A model generated the notes under the pieces. The model ran no database searches. It was not told the origin of the DNA and saw only the letters and a program-made list of their open reading frames with translations. The translations under genes and the position numbers were made by a program. Below are positions 1-5,307 of a stretch of 6,707 bases of DNA, piece after piece. Where the stretch lies: NCBI GenBank assembly GCA_934101445.1, contig CAKORQ010000053.1, forward strand, positions 1 to 6,707, written 5' to 3'. This DNA comes from an uncultured Bacilli bacterium (GTDB lineage Bacteria; Bacillota_I; Bacilli_A; RF39; UBA660). Position 1 is the stretch's first letter. Every line of letters begins with the position of its first letter.

Positions 1-10
1 CATAAAATTG

Positions 11-16
11 GGTGAT
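11..16 (+). promoter_or_regulatory. Ribosome binding site of the Cse60-family gene
   Basis: GGTGAT is complementary to the GGTGAT part of the extended anti-Shine-Dalgarno pairing (AGGAGGTGATC) and lies five bases before the ATG at 22. It supports this start for a gene short enough to be overlooked. Confidence 0.5.
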
Positions 17-21
17 ACTAG

Positions 22-195
22 ATGAAAGTTAAAGTATTTGACTGTGAACATGAAAAAGATTTAGAAAGTGAAATTAATATGTTTCTTGATTCTGGGACTT
101 ATGATATAATTGATATCAAGTATTCAGTTGCAACCGCTATGTTTGGGGAAGAACAAATTTATTGTTACTCGGCTATGGTGGTTTATACATGTTAA
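22..195 (+). CDS. Cse60-family small protein (57 aa)
   Basis: This is a complete small gene of 57 residues. The translation opens MKVKVFDCEHEKDLESEI and later reads IIDIKYSV and EEQIYCYSAMVVY, which I recognise as the Spore_Cse60 family; its members are about 60 residues long and share the IDIKYS and QIYCYSAM blocks. Bacillus Cse60 was named as a mother-cell sporulation gene, but relatives occur in non-sporulating Bacilli and the molecular function is unknown. No signal peptide or membrane segment is visible, so it should be cytoplasmic. The start is supported by GGTGAT at 11-16, five bases before the ATG. Its stop (193-195) falls inside the upstream end of the flippase reading frame, so the two genes are probably co-transcribed and perhaps translationally coupled. 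Family assignment is from memory of the motif pattern. Confidence 0.85.
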   Translation: MKVKVFDCEHEKDLESEINMFLDSGTYDIIDIKYSVATAMFGEEQIYCYSAMVVYTC

Positions 196-200
196 GGAAG
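194..200 (+). promoter_or_regulatory. Ribosome binding site deciding the flippase start
   Basis: AAGGAAG, one mismatch from AAGGAGG, lies nine bases before TTG at 210 and overlaps the stop codon of the upstream gene. It favours TTG 210 over ATG 189, whose only upstream candidate is a weak GGTGG at about 177-181. Confidence 0.55.
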
Positions 201-209
201 TGGTCGACT

Positions 210-1844
210 TTGAAGAAAAGTTCATTTATAGAAGGGACGTTTATTGCAACACTAGCGATAGTGCTTGTTAAAATAATGGGAATGCTTTATGTAATTCCTT
301 TTTATGCGATAGTTGGAACAACCGGAGCTGCCTTATATAGTTATGCGTATAATATCTATAATATTTTTTTAGATATTTCAACCGTTGGCCTACCGATTGC
401 TATATCTAAAATAACTAATGAATTTCATACTTTAAAAATGTATGATGCCAAGAAAAGAGCTTATGAGATAGCCATTAAAATAATGCGTTTTATTTCGGTT
501 GCTATCTTTATTATTTTGTTTTTCTTTGCTTATCCGATAGCATCTTTTATTATTGGAGATTTAACTGGAGGTAATACCAAAGAGGCTATAACCGCCGTTA
601 TTAGAACAGTATCTTTAGCCATTTTAGTAATTCCTTATTTAAGTGTGGCTAAGGGTTACTTACAAGGCCATAATGTTATTAATATTTCTAGTATTAGTAA
701 TGTTTTAGAACAAGTAGTGCGTATTTTAGTAATTATTGTGGGCAGTTTCCTAGCAATTAAAGTATTTCATTTAAGTTATGTAGTTGGCGTTATGATAGCC
801 CTAAGTGGTGCCTTCTTTGGGGGACTTGTAAGTTATTTTTATGTTAAGCACAAGATGAATAAAAACCAAAAAGAATTGGGGCTTACTGCCCAAAAGAAAA
901 AAGATAAAATTACCAATAAAGAGATTACCAAAAAACTGGCTAGTTATGCTATTCCTTATGTTATAATTAATTCGGTGTCCTCTCTATATAGTTTTGTCGA
1001 TATGATTTTAGTTCTAAGAGGTCTTGAATTAATGGGGTATGCTACTAGTGATATTGAATTTATCTCCTCATCAATTTCTACTTGGGCTGGTAAAATTAAC
1101 ATGATTGTAATAAGTATTGCTATGGGTATGACTATTAGTCTAATTCCCTCCATTGTCCATGCTTATACCCTAAAAAAATGGGACGATGTTAATAATAAAA
1201 TTAATGCCGCTTTTAAAATAATTGCTTTTGTATCTTTACCTATGGCTATTGGTTTATCTTTACTATCGAAAGAAGTATGGCAAGTATTTTACGGCGCCAG
1301 TGATATAGGAGCCTCTATCTTAAGCGTTTCGGTTTTTGTAGCAGTTTCCTTAAATTTCTATATGATAACTTCAAGTATCATGCAGTCTTTAAATAAATAT
1401 AAGACGGTTTATATTGCAACTATTTGTGGTCTTTTAAGTAATGCTATTCTAGATATACCGTTAATGTATTTACTTAAATTTATTGGTCTTCCGGCTTACA
1501 TTGGACCTTTAGTGTCTAGTATAATTGGCTATATGTTATCGGTATTTATTAACTTAATAGTAATAAAGAAAGAAGAAAAGCAAATTAATTATAAAGATTC
1601 TTTAAAAACTATTGTAAAAATTCTAGTACCTTCTTTAAGTATGTTTGCTATTATATTGGTTTTAAAAAATATTATCCCATTTAACGCTACTAGTAGATTA
1701 AGTGCCGTTTTGATTATTATATTTTATGCGATAATTGGCGTTCTAATTTATGGGGGTATCGCCTATAAAATGGGATTACTAGATGAAGTACTGGGTAAAA
1801 ATCTTTTAAATAAGATAACAAAAAAACTTAAACGACAGGCTTAA
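210..1844 (+). CDS. MurJ/SpoVB-type lipid flippase (MOP superfamily)
   Basis: This is a 544-residue polytopic membrane protein of the MOP flippase superfamily, SpoVB/YtgP (MurJ) branch. Such proteins move lipid-linked cell-wall or polysaccharide precursors, typically lipid II, across the cytoplasmic membrane. The N-terminus KSSFIEGTFIATLAIVLVKI followed by MGMLYVIPFY is the characteristic first helix; residues about 60-67 (GLPIAISK) form the family's conserved loop after the second helix. Hydrophobic segments continue to the C-terminus, consistent with the usual 14 helices, with one lysine-rich cytoplasmic loop at about residues 213-246. The length matches Bacillus MurJ/YtgP (about 540). I chose TTG 210 because AAGGAAG precedes it by nine bases and because the protein then begins MKKSSFIEG, as in relatives. 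ATG 189, overlapping the upstream stop by seven bases, is the alternative (551 aa). Whether the main role is vegetative wall synthesis (MurJ) or a sporulation or polysaccharide role (SpoVB, Wzx) cannot be settled from this sequence. Confidence 0.9.
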   Translation: MKKSSFIEGTFIATLAIVLVKIMGMLYVIPFYAIVGTTGAALYSYAYNIYNIFLDISTVGLPIAISKITNEFHTLKMYDAKKRAYEIAIKIMRFISVAIFIILFFFAYPIASFIIGDLTGGNTKEAITAVIRTVSLAILVIPYLSVAKGYLQGHNVINISSISNVLEQVVRILVIIVGSFLAIKVFHLSYVVGVMIALSGAFFGGLVSYFYVKHKMNKNQKELGLTAQKKKDKITNKEITKKLASYAIPYVIINSVSSLYSFVDMILVLRGLELMGYATSDIEFISSSISTWAGKINMIVISIAMGMTISLIPSIVHAYTLKKWDDVNNKINAAFKIIAFVSLPMAIGLSLLSKEVWQVFYGASDIGASILSVSVFVAVSLNFYMITSSIMQSLNKYKTVYIATICGLLSNAILDIPLMYLLKFIGLPAYIGPLVSSIIGYMLSVFINLIVIKKEEKQINYKDSLKTIVKILVPSLSMFAIILVLKNIIPFNATSRLSAVLIIIFYAIIGVLIYGGIAYKMGLLDEVLGKNLLNKITKKLKRQA

Positions 1845-1848
1845 GTTT
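1821..1848 (-). terminator. Intrinsic terminator of the minus-strand 113-aa gene
   Basis: Read on the minus strand, AAACTTAA, a nine-base loop and TTAAGTTT form an eight-pair stem that runs straight into a T tract (plus-strand A run around 1820-1826). It lies about 17 bases past the stop of the 113-aa gene and overlaps the last codons and stop of the flippase gene. The stem is AT-rich with only one G-C pair, so efficiency may be modest. On the plus strand no T tract follows, so it would not terminate flippase transcription in the same way. Confidence 0.55.
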
Positions 1849-1864
1849 AAATATAATTAGTTAA

Positions 1865-2206
1865 TTAGACCATATAAAGATTATTGGTAATCTCATCCGT
1901 AGTCATTTGGGCTTTATTTTCTAATTTTGTAATCCTAGCATCTAGGCGGTTAATACTACGTTCTAACTTAGCAAGGCGATTATCATAGTCGTTCATTGAA
2001 GAATTATCTTTGGAATTAGGATAATTTTGGTAAGTTGGATAAGTCGGAAAGGGCTGATTTATTGCTGGTCCTTGGTAAAAAGAATTAGAAGCACTTTGGG
2101 TTTGCACATTAGGCATCATGTAATTCACATTACCAGGATTAGGATTAACATAATTTATTGAGTTCATATTGGACTCAGAAAAAAACGAATTTCGTGATTT
2201 TAACAT
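1865..2206 (-). CDS. Asn/Pro/Tyr-rich protein with C-terminal coiled coil (113 aa)
   Basis: This is the only convincing minus-strand gene in the window. A perfect AGGAGG (plus-strand 2214-2219) lies seven bases before its ATG, and a terminator hairpin follows its stop. Residues about 11-64 are low-complexity and rich in Asn, Pro, Tyr, Gln and Ser (for example PFPTYPTYQNYPN), with no signal peptide, no transmembrane segment and no cysteine. Residues about 75-98 (DNRLAKLERSINRLDARITK and onward) form a short coiled coil with hydrophobic residues exactly in the a/d positions: L78, L81, I85, L88, I92, L95. I do not recognise a family. The composition plus an oligomerisation helix would suit a small structural or self-assembling protein, such as a spore-coat-like or surface-layer component, but that is inference. 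It converges on the flippase gene (20 bases between stops) and diverges from trmB (50 bases between starts). Confidence 0.75.
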   Translation of the reverse strand: MLKSRNSFFSESNMNSINYVNPNPGNVNYMMPNVQTQSASNSFYQGPAINQPFPTYPTYQNYPNSKDNSSMNDYDNRLAKLERSINRLDARITKLENKAQMTTDEITNNLYMV

Positions 2207-2227
2207 CTAAAAACCTCCTAATACATT
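2200..2227 (+). promoter_or_regulatory. Probable SigA-type promoter of trmB
   Basis: TTAACA at 2200-2205 (five of six to TTGACA) and TACATT at 2222-2227 (four of six to TATAAT) are 16 bases apart. Transcription would begin near 2234, leaving a leader of about 23 bases that carries the trmB ribosome binding site. The element overlaps the first codons and ribosome binding site of the divergent minus-strand gene. Confidence 0.4.
2214..2219 (-). promoter_or_regulatory. Strong ribosome binding site of the 113-aa gene
   Basis: AGGAGG on the minus strand lies seven bases before the ATG at 2206. A perfect Shine-Dalgarno on the opposite strand to every neighbouring gene is the main reason for accepting this reading frame as a gene. 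Confidence 0.75.
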
Positions 2228-2230
2228 TTA
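2225..2230 (-). promoter_or_regulatory. Possible -10 element of the 113-aa gene
   Basis: The minus strand reads TAAAAT (within CATAAAAT) just upstream of the AGGAGG site, five of six matches to the SigA -10 box. No convincing -35 is seen; ATCACT at 17-base spacing matches three of six positions. The CATAAAAT core also resembles the -10 of mother-cell sporulation sigma factors (SigE/SigK), but a matching -35 at the right spacing is not present. The transcript leader would be very short. Confidence 0.25.
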
Positions 2231-2256
2231 TGAATAAAAAAGAAAGTAGTGATAAT

Positions 2257-2883
2257 ATGCGTATTAGAAATATAAAAAACGCTGATGAAATAATAAAAAA
2301 TAACAAATATATAATAGAAAATCCAGAAAAATATCAAGGCCATTTTCAAGAACTTTTTGGCAATAATAATGAAATCCATTTAGAAATCGGGATGGGTAAA
2401 GGTGATTTTCTTATTAGTAAAGCCCTTAATAATCCGAGTATTAACTTTATTGGGTTAGAAAAATATACCTCTATCGTTGCAAGGGCCGTAAAAAAGTTAG
2501 AAAATCTTGATTTACCTAATTTAAGGATAATAAATGGTGATGCCTTAGATTTAAATAATATATTTGCTAAAGAAATAAGTACTATTTATTTGAATTTTTC
2601 TGACCCATGGCCAAAGGCTCGTCATAGTAAAAGAAGATTAACTAGTGATACTTTTTTAAAAATTTATGATGATATCTTTAAAAATGAGTGTACGATTTTT
2701 CAAAAAACCGATAATACTGGTCTTTTTGAAAGTAGTATTATATCTTTAACTAACTATGGTTATAAAATTAGCGATATTTCTCTAGATTTATGGAGTACGG
2801 ATAAATTTTATGAAGAAACCGAGTATGAAAGAAAGTTTAAAAATAAAGGTATAAAAATTAATTATTTAAAAGCCACAAAGTAA
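2257..2883 (+). CDS. trmB: tRNA (guanine-N7-)-methyltransferase TrmB
   Basis: This 208-residue enzyme transfers a methyl group from S-adenosylmethionine to N7 of G46 in the variable loop of tRNAs, in the cytoplasm. The Rossmann-fold methyltransferase motifs are in order: HLEIGMGKGDF at residues 41-51 (SAM-binding loop), GLE at 66-68 (acidic residue for the SAM ribose), NGDALDL at 93-99, and the TrmB signature NFSDPWPKARHSKRRL at 113-128 with its catalytic and tRNA-binding residues. Then come KTDNTGLFE, and TEYERKF near the C-terminus. All key positions look intact and the length is typical (about 210). I chose ATG 2257 because the protein then begins MRIRN as relatives do, and AGAAAGTAGTGAT at 2241-2253 resembles an extended Shine-Dalgarno. 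Upstream in-frame starts at 2158 (TTG) and 2230 (ATG) would add residues foreign to the family. It is transcribed divergently from the 113-aa gene. Confidence 0.97.
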   Translation: MRIRNIKNADEIIKNNKYIIENPEKYQGHFQELFGNNNEIHLEIGMGKGDFLISKALNNPSINFIGLEKYTSIVARAVKKLENLDLPNLRIINGDALDLNNIFAKEISTIYLNFSDPWPKARHSKRRLTSDTFLKIYDDIFKNECTIFQKTDNTGLFESSIISLTNYGYKISDISLDLWSTDKFYEETEYERKFKNKGIKINYLKATK

Positions 2884-2885
2884 AC

Positions 2886-2914
2886 TTTTAAAATTAAATA
2901 ATATTTGATATAAT
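2886..2914 (+). promoter_or_regulatory. Extended -10 promoter of the four-gene operon
   Basis: A perfect TATAAT at 2909-2914 is preceded by TGA, giving the extended -10 motif TGnTATAAT. The -35 position (TTTTAA, 2886-2891, 17-base spacer) matches only three of six bases, as is common with extended -10 promoters. Transcription should start near 2921, so the leader is only about 11 bases and contains little beyond GGAG at 2923-2926. Confidence 0.65.
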
Positions 2915-2931
2915 GGGACTATGGAGACGTT

Positions 2932-3573
2932 ATGAAAAAAGTTTTATGTTTACTTACTACAATTTTTCTTTTGTGTGGTTGTAGTAAAATTAGTGATAAA
3001 AGTTATGATGAATTGATAAATAGTGTGGTTGCTAGTAATTATAAAATGGAAAATACCCATCGAACCGGTTATAAATATTATACTCCTACAAATATGGATA
3101 TTTTAAATACTTTAGATTATAATGAAACTTTAGCCGATGATAATTATAAATATTACTTTTATGTTGATGTTGTAAGTTATTATAATCGAGTTATCGAAAG
3201 TTTTACCGAAGATGATAAGGCTGTTTATTCTAAGAGTATAAACTATGAAGATAAGTATGGTTATATTGAAATAAATAAATGGAAGAACGGTAAGTATTTA
3301 CTTGAAATTATGTATAATTATGCTAAAATAGAAGTGATAGTAGATGAAGAAAATATTAAGAGTGCTATAACTAATTCGATGGTTGTATTAAGCAGTGTTA
3401 AATATAACAATAATGTTTTAGAAAGTATTGTTGGTGAAAACGTTTTAACAACTAAAGAGATTGAGTTTAATATTTTTGAAACTAAGAAAAATGAGTCAAA
3501 CTTCTTAAAAGTATCAGAAGAAGATGTTTATGAAGATAAGGATATGCCAAATGACCCAGACTTAGTAAATTAG
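2932..3573 (+). CDS. Putative lipoprotein of unknown function (213 aa)
   Basis: The N-terminus has a short basic start (MKK), a hydrophobic core (VLCLLTTIFLL) and a lipobox L14-C15-G16-C17, so signal peptidase II should cleave before C17 and the protein should be lipid-anchored on the outer face of the cytoplasmic membrane. The mature part is about 197 residues, rich in Tyr, Asn, Asp and Lys (for example NYKYYFYVDVVSYYNR) and ends in an acidic tail (EEDVYEDKDMPNDPDLVN). The alternating pattern in the middle (YGYIEINKWKNGKYLLEIMY, then AKIEVIVDEENIKSAI) suggests a mostly beta or alpha/beta domain. I recognise no family. The start is fixed by GGAG at 2923-2926, five bases upstream. It is the first gene of the operon and sits 16 bases before the charged-protein gene, which hints at an envelope task shared with the downstream proteins. 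Confidence 0.85.
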   Translation: MKKVLCLLTTIFLLCGCSKISDKSYDELINSVVASNYKMENTHRTGYKYYTPTNMDILNTLDYNETLADDNYKYYFYVDVVSYYNRVIESFTEDDKAVYSKSINYEDKYGYIEINKWKNGKYLLEIMYNYAKIEVIVDEENIKSAITNSMVVLSSVKYNNNVLESIVGENVLTTKEIEFNIFETKKNESNFLKVSEEDVYEDKDMPNDPDLVN

Positions 3574-3589
3574 AAGGAGTGCAACATAT

Positions 3590-4528
3590 ATGAGTTTTTT
3601 TGATAAATTAAAAAATGTCTTATTTGAAGACGATGAAGAAATAGTAGAAGAAGAGAATAAAAAAGAAGAACCTAAAAAAGAAGAGGTGCGATTTTCTTCT
3701 CAAAGTAGTAGTACTCCGGAAAAGCCAGAAGAACCTAAAAAAGAACCTAGCGTTTTTCAATCGTTTGATGAGGAAGAATTTGATAGAATAGCCGCTATTA
3801 ATAAAAATCGCCTATTAGAGCGTGATAGAAAAGCCCGCGAGGAAAAGGAAAAAGAAGAAGAAAAAAGACGCTTAGAAGCCCGACAAGAAAGAGAAAATTT
3901 AAACGCCGGATATCGTAGGTATGAAGAATTAAGATACGGGACAAGCACTACTAGTAGTAAAGAGGTTAAAGAAGAACCGAAAATAAAAGATACTAGAACT
4001 AGTGAAATTTCTAAAGAACCAGGTGAATATCGTCAAAACATTTATAATAAACCTGTGGCGAGTAAGGAACCAGTAAAAAAATTTACTCCGTCTCCGGTTA
4101 TTTCACCAGTTTATGGGGTTTTAGATAAAAATTATCGGAAAGAAGATATTTTGCCTAGAGCCTCTAGTGAAGGAACCCTACCTAAAATAATGGATGTCGA
4201 TAATGTTAGAAAGAAAGCCTTTGGTTTCCTAGAAAAAAATATAGATAGTGAAGAAACTGAAGAGACTGAGCCTTTAAAAAAATTTTCTGGGAAAAATGAA
4301 ATGCAAATGGCCGATATTTCTAAAGAATTAGAAGCAGATGAAGAAATAGGTAAGACAACAAGAATTGATATTAGTGATGTAAAAGAAATCGAGGAAGATA
4401 TCAAAGCCGGGGCCGAAGAAAAAAAAGAGCCAACCACTAAGTCAAATAAAAATGAAGAAGAAGACTCCTTAGAAAAAGACTTATTTAATTTAATAGATTC
4501 AATGTATGAAAGTAGAGAGGATAAGTAA
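3590..4528 (+). CDS. Charged, probably disordered protein with amphipathic N-terminus (312 aa)
   Basis: The protein is dominated by Glu, Lys, Arg, Pro and Ser, and most of it is predicted by eye to be disordered. The order is: residues 1-12 (MSFFDKLKNVLF), a likely amphipathic membrane-binding helix followed by an acidic run; about 15-57, EEPKKE-type low complexity; about 60-118, a highly charged helix (ERDRKAREEKEKEEEKRRLE); residues 167-182, PSPVISPVYGVLDKNY, an isolated hydrophobic/Pro block; and residues 294-307, LEKDLFNLIDSMYE, a C-terminal amphipathic helix. There is no signal peptide or transmembrane segment, so it should be cytoplasmic and perhaps membrane-associated. The N-terminus recalls SepF-type membrane targeting helices, but no SepF or FtsK domain follows. 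A scaffold or division/envelope adaptor is inference. AAGGAG at 3574-3579 supports the start, and the gene lies two bases before the YtxG-like gene. Confidence 0.85.
   Translation: MSFFDKLKNVLFEDDEEIVEEENKKEEPKKEEVRFSSQSSSTPEKPEEPKKEPSVFQSFDEEEFDRIAAINKNRLLERDRKAREEKEKEEEKRRLEARQERENLNAGYRRYEELRYGTSTTSSKEVKEEPKIKDTRTSEISKEPGEYRQNIYNKPVASKEPVKKFTPSPVISPVYGVLDKNYRKEDILPRASSEGTLPKIMDVDNVRKKAFGFLEKNIDSEETEETEPLKKFSGKNEMQMADISKELEADEEIGKTTRIDISDVKEIEEDIKAGAEEKKEPTTKSNKNEEEDSLEKDLFNLIDSMYESREDK
3664..3745 (+). repeat. Exact 19-base direct repeat inside the charged-protein gene
   Basis: The sequence AGAAGAACCTAAAAAAGAA occurs at 3664-3682 and again at 3727-3745, an offset of 63 bases (21 codons, in frame), encoding EEPKKE both times. 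It probably reflects local duplication or slippage in a low-complexity segment. Confidence 0.8.
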
Positions 4529-4530
4529 GT

Positions 4531-4830
4531 ATGTTTTTAGAATTTTTGCAGGTATTTTTACCACTTGTTGTGTATGTATTATTAATAATAATCTTGATAG
4601 TAGGAATTATTATTGGAATTAAGGCTATTAAAACTCTAGATAAAGTTGAAAGAGTTGTTGATGATGTACAACATAAAGTAAGTAGTCTAAATAGTCTATT
4701 TTCGATTATTGATATTACAACTGATAAAATTGTTTCCATTACAGATAAAGTAGTAGAAGCGGCCAGTGGGATAATTGGAAAGTTATTCAAGAAAAAAAAC
4801 AAGAAAAAAATAGAAGTAAAGGAAGACTAA
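4531..4830 (+). CDS. YtxG-like (DUF948-type) single-pass membrane protein (99 aa)
   Basis: One membrane segment spans about residues 8-30 (FLPLVVYVLLIIILIVGIII). It is followed by a helical, coiled-coil-like stretch beginning KAIKTLDKVERVVDDVQHKV that continues to about residue 75, and a basic tail (KKKNKKKIEVKED). This layout of N-terminal helix then an amphipathic stretch with V/I/L spacing is that of DUF948 proteins such as Bacillus YtxG, whose function is unknown. The immediate downstream partner is a YtxH-like gene, the same pairing as the Bacillus ytxG-ytxH operon, which strengthens the call. The expected location is the cytoplasmic membrane. GAGAGG at 4515-4520 lies ten bases upstream of the ATG; the gap from the previous stop is two bases, so translational coupling is likely. 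It is a short, divergent family member. Confidence 0.75.
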   Translation: MFLEFLQVFLPLVVYVLLIIILIVGIIIGIKAIKTLDKVERVVDDVQHKVSSLNSLFSIIDITTDKIVSITDKVVEAASGIIGKLFKKKNKKKIEVKED

Positions 4831-4832
4831 TA

Positions 4833-5225
4833 ATGAAAAAACAAACTAAAGGTTTTATCTTAGGAGCAGCCTTAGGAGTAGGAGCAGGACTTTTATTTGC
4901 TCCATACCGTGGTGTAACTATGCGTAAGAAAGTTGCGGCTAAATTAAATGATGTAACGACTTATGTTAAAAATATGAATAGTGAAACTTTAAGAAATGAT
5001 TGTTTAGGTATTTTAAATAATATTAAAGATTATTTAGAAGAATTAGACAGTGCTAAATTAAAAAGTGATGCCATCGTAATTGGCAATAAACTAAAAAAAG
5101 AAGTTAATAAATTGGCTGGAAAAGTAAAAGAAGTATCGGAACCTGTGGTTAATAAGGCAATAGAGGATTTTAGAAGTAATACAGTGGTTCTCTTAAAGAA
5201 AACTGTTGAAAAATTAGAAAATTAA
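4833..5225 (+). CDS. YtxH-like protein (130 aa)
   Basis: Residues 7-33 carry the YtxH signature: a Gly/Ala-rich hydrophobic segment (GFILGAALGVGAGLLFAP) followed by YRGVTMRKK, closely matching the family pattern GxxxGAxxGAxxGLLFAPxxGxxxRxK. The remaining 100 residues form a long charged amphipathic helix region (for example ILNNIKDYLEELDSAKLKSD) typical of these proteins. In Bacillus, ytxH is a general-stress gene downstream of ytxG; its biochemical role is unknown. Placement directly after the YtxG-like gene (two-base gap) repeats that order. AAAGGAAG at 4818-4825 sits seven bases before the ATG. It is the last gene of the operon, with an intrinsic terminator starting at its stop codon. Regulation here appears to come from the promoter before the lipoprotein, and no SigB-like promoter was seen. 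Confidence 0.88.
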   Translation: MKKQTKGFILGAALGVGAGLLFAPYRGVTMRKKVAAKLNDVTTYVKNMNSETLRNDCLGILNNIKDYLEELDSAKLKSDAIVIGNKLKKEVNKLAGKVKEVSEPVVNKAIEDFRSNTVVLLKKTVEKLEN

Positions 5226-5248
5226 GATGTCAAATGATATCTTTTTTT
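5224..5248 (+). terminator. Intrinsic terminator of the four-gene operon
   Basis: AAGATGTCA (5224-5232) pairs with TGATATCTT (5235-5243), nine positions with one G-T wobble around a tiny loop, and the right arm runs into a tract of seven T (5242-5248). The hairpin begins within the ytxH-like stop codon and directly precedes the next promoter. Confidence 0.85.
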
Positions 5249-5249
5249 C

Positions 5250-5278
5250 TTGAATAGACATAGATAAAATGGTATCAT
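5250..5278 (+). promoter_or_regulatory. SigA-type promoter of the secreted-protein gene
   Basis: TTGAAT (5250-5255) and TATCAT (5273-5278) are separated by exactly 17 bases, and TGG before the -10 gives an extended -10. Transcription should start near 5285. The -35 begins two bases after the T tract of the preceding terminator. Confidence 0.75.
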
Positions 5279-5307
5279 TAAATTATGAGCAAGGGAGTAA
5301 TTGTAAG

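Noticed and set aside
1..8. CATAAAAT at the window edge as a sporulation-type (SigE-like) -10 box for the Cse60-family gene
   Set aside because: Transcription would start near 14-15 and remove most of the ribosome binding site at 11-16, and the -35 region is outside the window.
162..209. Upstream extension of the flippase to TTG 162
   Set aside because: It would overlap the Cse60-family gene by 34 bases and add a Gly/Tyr-rich stretch not seen in relatives; no ribosome binding site precedes it.
956..1153. Minus-strand open frame of 65 codons inside the flippase gene
   Set aside because: It is fully inside a well-supported gene, has no recognisable family and no convincing ribosome binding site; it is a shadow frame.
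2158..2256. Upstream extension of trmB to TTG 2158 or ATG 2230
   Set aside because: It would add residues absent from the TrmB family and, for 2158, would overlap the coding part of the divergent gene; the natural MRIRN start is at 2257.
3757..4437. Two minus-strand open frames (3757-3948 and 4132-4437) inside the charged-protein gene
   Set aside because: They mirror the Glu/Lys-rich codons of the plus strand as Ser/Phe/Leu-rich nonsense and have no independent support.
4485..4802. Minus-strand open frame of 105 codons opposite the YtxG-like gene
   Set aside because: It is antisense to a better-supported gene in an operon with tight spacing, and shows no family resemblance.
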